From: Verrucomicrobiia bacterium DG1235
GTDB lineage: Bacteria > Verrucomicrobiota > Verrucomicrobiia > Opitutales > Opitutaceae
Assembly (NCBI GenBank): GCA_000155695.1
Contig: DS990592.1
Location: 2,713,973 to 2,777,972, forward strand
Length of the DNA: 64,000 nucleotides
Direction: 5' to 3'
This document shows, in pieces, positions 59,767 through 64,000 of the stretch. The position numbers were made by a program, and so were the translations under genes. The notes under the pieces are model-generated. The model had not been told where the DNA came from and made no database searches. It saw only the letters and a list, made by a program, of their open reading frames with translations. How positions within the stretch are numbered: position 1 is the first letter of the stretch; each line of letters begins with the position of its first letter.

Positions 59767-61008
59767 CTACCAAACCACCGACCAAATCGCCTTAAGATAC
59801 CGACTCTCCGGACAATTCGACATCACCGGATGGTCAACCCCCGCTCCCGTACGATCGAGAATCTGAAGCCGACGCCCCGCTCGATGGGCCGACCGAATCA
59901 CCATGCTCTCAAATGCCTCCGCCGAAAGCTGTCCAGAGCAAGAGTAAGTCGCAAAAATTCCGCCTGGCTTCACCAAGGTGCTGGCGAGCTGGTTCAAATC
60001 CTCGTACTTCTTCATCCCTTCCGCCTCCTGGTCCTTGCTAAATATCAGCTTCGGTGGATCAAGATTCACCAGATCCCACCGCTTCCCGTTCCGCTGCATC
60101 TGTCGCATAAACGAAAACGCGTCGCAATGCGTCCAATTCACCCGAGCCTGACCGTTCAGATTCGCATTCCGCTTCGCCTGGGCGATTGCCTTCTCGTCCA
60201 AATCCACCGCCGTCACTTCACTCGCGCCCCCGCTGACCATCGCGCTCAGGGCAAAGCCGCCCGTGTAACAACAAACGTCCAGCACGTCCTTCCCTCTCGC
60301 AAGCTCCCCAAATCGCCTCCGATTATCCCGCTGGTCGCAGAAAAATCCAGTCTTATGGCCGTCCCGAAAATCCGCCTCGTAGCGAATGCCATGCTCCTCG
60401 AACTTCGCGAAGCGAATATCATCCGAAAGCGACGCATCGATGCGAATCCCCTCTAGATCGACGATCTTCTCGTCTACCTCGACCACCACTTCCTTCGCCT
60501 CAAGCCTCTCCTTCAAATAGGGAATCCACTCGCTCAAACGTTGATACACGCCAAAACTGTGTACCTGAATACTCAATACATCGCCAAGTCGATCCACAAT
60601 CAAACCGCTCAGACCATCCCCGTCAGAGTGAATCACCCGATACGCCTGCGTAGTCGCATCGAGCGAAAACGTTTCTCTCCGTAAAGCGATCGCCCGGTCA
60701 ATCAATGCATAGAAATCGCCCTCATCAAAAGCGTCCCCACCATGCTGATACATGCGAAGCGGTACACGAGCTTTCCCATTATACAAGCCCGCCCCAAACA
60801 CCTCACCCTTCCGGTCATACACCGTCACGATATCCCCTGCCACGGCATCCTCCGACACGCGACCGATCATCGACTTGTAGATAGTCGGGTGAAACGTAAA
60901 TGTCTTGATCTCCACCCAAGGAGAGCGACGCCCCTCGACCTTCGCCTTCACGCGCTTAGGCGCACCACGCCCCCAGACCGACTCCTTTTTTCCAAAATCC
61001 TTCTTCAT
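59767..61008 (-). CDS. Class I rRNA (cytosine-C5) methyltransferase, RlmI-like
   Basis: 413 residues. N-terminal PUA domain ('HPTIYKSMIGRVSEDAVAGD', 'FGAGLYNGKARVPLRM'), then a Rossmann SAM-binding domain: motif I 'DVLDVCCYTGGFALSAM', 'VTAVDLDEKAIAQAKRNANL', motif IV 'LVNLDPPKLIFSKDQ' and a Cys in 'FATYSCSGQLSAEAF'. This is the RlmI/YccW group that methylates C1962 of 23S rRNA. The exact target is inferred. Confidence 0.9.
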   Translation of the reverse strand: MKKDFGKKESVWGRGAPKRVKAKVEGRRSPWVEIKTFTFHPTIYKSMIGRVSEDAVAGDIVTVYDRKGEVFGAGLYNGKARVPLRMYQHGGDAFDEGDFYALIDRAIALRRETFSLDATTQAYRVIHSDGDGLSGLIVDRLGDVLSIQVHSFGVYQRLSEWIPYLKERLEAKEVVVEVDEKIVDLEGIRIDASLSDDIRFAKFEEHGIRYEADFRDGHKTGFFCDQRDNRRRFGELARGKDVLDVCCYTGGFALSAMVSGGASEVTAVDLDEKAIAQAKRNANLNGQARVNWTHCDAFSFMRQMQRNGKRWDLVNLDPPKLIFSKDQEAEGMKKYEDLNQLASTLVKPGGIFATYSCSGQLSAEAFESMVIRSAHRAGRRLQILDRTGAGVDHPVMSNCPESRYLKAIWSVVW

Positions 61009-61046
61009 CTCAAATCATCCAATTCATTATCCACCACACACTACTC

Positions 61047-62834
61047 CTAATCACCCTTCGTCTCCTGAAGGAACTGCTGGCGAGTAATGTCATGCAAGGT
61101 CACTACGCCGACGACGCGCCCTTCGTCCAATCGACTCACTACCGGCAAGGCGATCCACTCCGTATTCACGAACTGCTTCGCCACATCCTTTATCTTCGTG
61201 TCCGGATACACCTTCGGAAAGGAATCCGATATGAAAATATCCTGCACCTGCTTTTGAGGCGATTGCTTGCTGACAATCTTCACACCCTTGCGATGCACCA
61301 ACCCTATATAATGCATCTCCGCGTCGACGACCGGATAAACCTTAAACCCTTCGTCCTTGATTTTTCGATACGCATCACCCAGCGACATGTCAGCCTGCAA
61401 AGTATGAACCGTGTTTGTCATTATCGAGCTCACCGGCATGCTCTGCCAGCCCTGGCTCGGACGCAGGATCGGGAACTTGCGCAAATTGACTCCGTCTTGC
61501 AGTAACAAGGCCTCGTAGATCGGCACCTGACGCAGCTTACTCGCGATCGCGTAGGAAGTCAGGTTCGCCACCATGATCGGCAAAATAAGATTATAGTCCC
61601 GCGTCAGCTCGAAAATAATCAGAATCGAAGTAACCGGAGCCCGAATCACCCCCGCAAACAACGCCCCCATCCCCACCAGCGCGAGCACGTGCGGAAGCAA
61701 GCCCGCCTGACCGCTCACCATTTCAGTCAAAACTCCCAACGCTCCACCCAACATCGCCCCGATAAATAGCGTCGGCGCGAAGATCCCCCCCGATCCGCCG
61801 CTCGAGTAAGAGAAAATAGTCGAAGCGAACTTACCCACGAACAAAGCCACCAACACTCCCAAGCTCAGACTACCCGCCAAAGCCTCGGACAAATCCAAGT
61901 AGCCAATCCCAAAGACGCCCATATGTCCCAAGTTCTTGAACACGAGCGCGCCCACACAGCCGGTCAACAAACCACCGACACCGGGCATCATCCAACTATA
62001 CTTTCCGCGCACCAGCTTCACCCGCTCACGCGCCTTCAGCATGCACTCCACAAACGCATGCGAGACAAATCCCGCGATCACTCCCAGTACCAAACTCATC
62101 GCCAGACCCAAGCCCGACAAATGATCAGGATGAAACGGCACCTGAAACATCGCGTCCGTTCCCAGGAGCGAACGCTCGATCACCGCCGCGATCACGGCCA
62201 CCATCACAATCCCCGCAAACGCCTTATGCTTCAGATCGCCCATGATCTCCTCGATAGCGAAAACGATCGCGGCAAGCGGCGTATTAAACGCAGCCGCAAT
62301 CCCTCCCGCGCAGCCGAGCGGTATCAGAGCCATCACCTGACGCGGAGCCAGCCCGAACCAGCGACCGACCCACGAAGCGATCGCCGCCGAAAGGTGCACC
62401 GTCGGACCCTCGCGCCCCAGGCTCGCCCCCGTTCCGATCGAGGCGGTTCCCAGGATAAACTTCCCCAAGGCCGCCCGAAAGCGAATCCGCCCGAACTTCA
62501 GAAAATACGCCGCCTTGACCTGGGGAATGCCGCTGCCCGCCGCTTCAGGAGCCCAATACTTGATCAGGAATCCCACGACCAAACCGCCAAACGCCGGCAA
62601 AAAGATCAGCCCAAGCACCCCCAGCCATCCGGGGATCTGACTCACCCGATAAATCCAGTTATGCTCCGCCCAGTGGATAGACTTGTGAAAGGCCACCGCG
62701 CTCAAACCGCTCAGGATGCCAATCAATATCGCCAAAACATTGAAGCGGCCTTTTTGGCTTAACGCCAGCCGCCCCATCAATTCGGCGATCCACCTTCGGG
62801 AAACGCGATAAAACGATCGATCACTACGTGACAT
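61047..62834 (-). CDS. ClC-family chloride channel/antiporter with C-terminal CBS domains
   Basis: 595 residues from the ATG ending at 62834 (MSRSDRSFY). Upstream in-frame starts are TTG and lack support. Signatures: 'GSGIPQVKAA' near 102, 'GREGPTVHLSA' near 137 with the gating Glu, and 'GGIFAPTLFIGAMLGG' near 350. At least ten hydrophobic helices. Two CBS modules follow the membrane part ('VSSIMTNTVHTLQADMSLGD' and 'VQDIFISDSFPKVYPDTKIK'), giving probable nucleotide control. The gating Glu favours a Cl-/H+ antiporter, but this is not decisive. Confidence 0.93.
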   Translation of the reverse strand: MSRSDRSFYRVSRRWIAELMGRLALSQKGRFNVLAILIGILSGLSAVAFHKSIHWAEHNWIYRVSQIPGWLGVLGLIFLPAFGGLVVGFLIKYWAPEAAGSGIPQVKAAYFLKFGRIRFRAALGKFILGTASIGTGASLGREGPTVHLSAAIASWVGRWFGLAPRQVMALIPLGCAGGIAAAFNTPLAAIVFAIEEIMGDLKHKAFAGIVMVAVIAAVIERSLLGTDAMFQVPFHPDHLSGLGLAMSLVLGVIAGFVSHAFVECMLKARERVKLVRGKYSWMMPGVGGLLTGCVGALVFKNLGHMGVFGIGYLDLSEALAGSLSLGVLVALFVGKFASTIFSYSSGGSGGIFAPTLFIGAMLGGALGVLTEMVSGQAGLLPHVLALVGMGALFAGVIRAPVTSILIIFELTRDYNLILPIMVANLTSYAIASKLRQVPIYEALLLQDGVNLRKFPILRPSQGWQSMPVSSIMTNTVHTLQADMSLGDAYRKIKDEGFKVYPVVDAEMHYIGLVHRKGVKIVSKQSPQKQVQDIFISDSFPKVYPDTKIKDVAKQFVNTEWIALPVVSRLDEGRVVGVVTLHDITRQQFLQETKGD

Positions 62835-63038
62835 GCAGGCCGCTAAGAAATCAAACCCTCCCCTCAAAACAACCTTATAGTTCTCCAATTCCCCAAGAGC
62901 CCAAAACCCGCCTCCAAGAACCCCACCCAAAGATCTTCTGTTGCAAAAAACCGCCGCCCCCTCAAATAATCGCTTCCAATACTACGACCAGCGCTGCAAA
63001 AGGAACCTCCTACCCAAGCGCCAATCCTACATATAGTT

Positions 63039-63740
63039 ATGAAGCACATCAACCGGATCGCTCTTGCCTGCATAGGCTTCGCCCTCCTCGCGGCCTCCTC
63101 CGACGCCGCGCCCAAGCGCGAGAAGCTCGTAGACCGCATCGTCTCAGGCGAATACGTACTCGAGGAAATCATGGCGGATCCCGCCACCTCCATCCCTGCT
63201 GAAATCCTCCAGGACGCTCAGGGCATCATTTTCACCCTCAACTACCGCGGCGGCTTCATGGTCGGCGGCCACGCAGGCCAAGGCATCCTCATCGCCAAAA
63301 ACCCGATCACCAACGAGTGGGGCGTACCCGCCTTCGTCCGCACCGGCGGAGCCAATATCGGCATCCAGCTCGGCCTTAAGGAATTCGACGCCGTCTACGT
63401 GATCATGGATCTCGACACCGTGCGCAAAGCCTACACCGGACGCATCGACTTCGCCGCCGACGCCGCAGCCGTCGCCGGCCCGCTCGAAAGCTCCAGCGAA
63501 GCCCAGCAAAACATCGACTACAAGAACGCCAAGATTCTCGTCTACTCCAACAAGAAAGGCCTCTACGCCGGCGTCGCCGTCAAGGCAGGCTGGGTCTCGC
63601 CCAACAACAAGGCCACCAAGTTCTTCTACAACACCGACTACAACATGCCGGAAATCGTTCTCAGCGACTGGTTCGAGCTCCCCGCCGAAGCCAACGCCCT
63701 GCTCCAACGCCTCAACTACTACACCGAAGGCGGACGCTGA
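63039..63740 (+). CDS. SYLF-domain (Ysc84-type) exported lipid-binding protein
   Basis: 233 residues with a signal peptide ('IALACIGFALLAASSDA'). 'LQDAQGIIFTLNYRGGFMVG', 'HAGQGILIAKNP' and 'VRTGGANIGIQLGLKEFDAV' are the SYLF/DUF500 domain, which binds phosphoinositides in eukaryotes and is found in bacterial outer-envelope proteins. Bacterial role unknown. Followed by a strong terminator. Confidence 0.88.
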   Translation: MKHINRIALACIGFALLAASSDAAPKREKLVDRIVSGEYVLEEIMADPATSIPAEILQDAQGIIFTLNYRGGFMVGGHAGQGILIAKNPITNEWGVPAFVRTGGANIGIQLGLKEFDAVYVIMDLDTVRKAYTGRIDFAADAAAVAGPLESSSEAQQNIDYKNAKILVYSNKKGLYAGVAVKAGWVSPNNKATKFFYNTDYNMPEIVLSDWFELPAEANALLQRLNYYTEGGR

Positions 63741-63768
63741 ACCCACCCATCCCATAACCACTTTCCCA

Positions 63769-63797
63769 AGGCCCATCCTAACCCGATGGGCCTTTTT
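63769..63797 (+). terminator. Terminator of the SYLF gene
   Basis: AGGCCCATC and GATGGGCCT form a 9-bp perfect stem with a 7-base loop, followed by TTTTT. Confidence 0.92.
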
Positions 63798-63820
63798 CGT
63801 CTACCCACCCATCCGCAACC

Positions 63821-63860
63821 CACCGAATCAATCCCCATCCCACCGAATCAATCCCCATCC
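63821..63860. repeat. Two tandem 20-bp repeats
   Basis: CACCGAATCAATCCCCATCC occurs twice in direct succession and is followed by degenerate CACCG-beginning pieces to about 63884. Confidence 0.9.
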
Positions 63861-63918
63861 CACCGTACCCCACCGCACCCATCCATATTGCGCAAAGCTG
63901 TAGTTCGCCGCCAGATCG

Positions 63919-63956
63919 GCGCAATCCAATGTCTAAAGTTAGACATCGGATTGCGC
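63919..63956. repeat. 38-bp near-perfect palindrome
   Basis: Arms GCGCAATCCAATGTCTAA and TTAGACATCGGATTGCGC pair over 18 bases with one mismatch around a 2-base centre AG. ATTGCGCAAA occurs as a direct repeat at 63887-63896 and 63950-63959. The structure resembles the palindromic units near REP-type elements or IS ends; no transposase is visible before the window ends. Confidence 0.88.
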
Positions 63957-64000
63957 AAAATGATGTGCAATCTAGGAGGGAGCGCGCGTGAGAAATTTCC

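Overview
The window looks like chromosome from a member of the Verrucomicrobiota, probably class Opitutae. This is inferred from gene content and protein style (LL-diaminopimelate aminotransferase, propeller-type histidine kinases, Ton-like operons, a non-lysine EF-P), not from an rRNA gene, since none is present. The sequence is moderately GC-rich and densely coded on both strands. No prophage, integrase, transposase gene or plasmid function was recognised.

Layout. Bases 1-8890 (minus strand) hold the core translation/transcription cluster in the order tRNA-Thr, tuf, tRNA-Trp, secE, nusG, rplK, rplA, rplJ, rplL, rpoB, rpoC, with rpoC cut by the left edge. Bases 8984-13615 (minus) are a Ton/Tol-like module: a 900-residue TPR protein, ExbB/TolQ, ExbD/TolR and a TonB-like protein. 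Bases 13684-23039 hold an all-alpha dUTPase-type protein, an Arg-rich disordered protein, ruvB, a four-gene overlapping VOC operon, a DUF4197 lipoprotein, dapL, a nitroreductase and nadB. nadA ends the run at 24118. Bases 24283-25416 are an unusual non-coding stretch: three 159-bp tandem repeats that each copy the 3' end of the adjacent tRNA-Leu, then two diverged copies of a small RNA-like unit with its own terminator. Bases 25459-34072 carry rsmE, a lipoyl domain/ketoacyl-synthase III fusion, pyrG, a MerR regulator with a Cys-rich thioredoxin-like partner, a PfkB kinase and a BaiN/HI0933-type flavoprotein. Bases 34278-43964 hold two paralogous propeller histidine kinases around a coiled-coil lipoprotein and an M32 carboxypeptidase, then a VanZ-like protein.

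Bases 43969-54332 are a complete type I-C CRISPR-Cas locus on the minus strand: cas3-cas5c-cas8c-cas7-cas4-cas1-cas2, a terminator, a leader, and 36 good repeats plus one degenerate terminal repeat. A block of four spacers occurs twice in the array, 318 bp apart. Bases 54673-63740 return to housekeeping and envelope genes: a small lipoprotein, proA, an SGNH/sialate-esterase-type protein, a CHASE histidine kinase, efp, an RlmI-type methyltransferase, a ClC channel with CBS domains and a SYLF protein. The right edge holds short tandem repeats and a 38-bp near-perfect palindrome.

How the parts fit. The left cluster supplies EF-Tu, the SecE translocase subunit, ribosomal stalk proteins and RNA polymerase. 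The Ton-like operon probably energises outer-membrane transport. The CRISPR locus has every type I-C gene with its key motifs, so it appears functional. The most unusual items are the lipoyl/E3-binding/KAS III fusion (27220-28818), the EF-P without the modifiable lysine (59150-59710), the paired small-RNA-like units and the tRNA-end tandem repeats.
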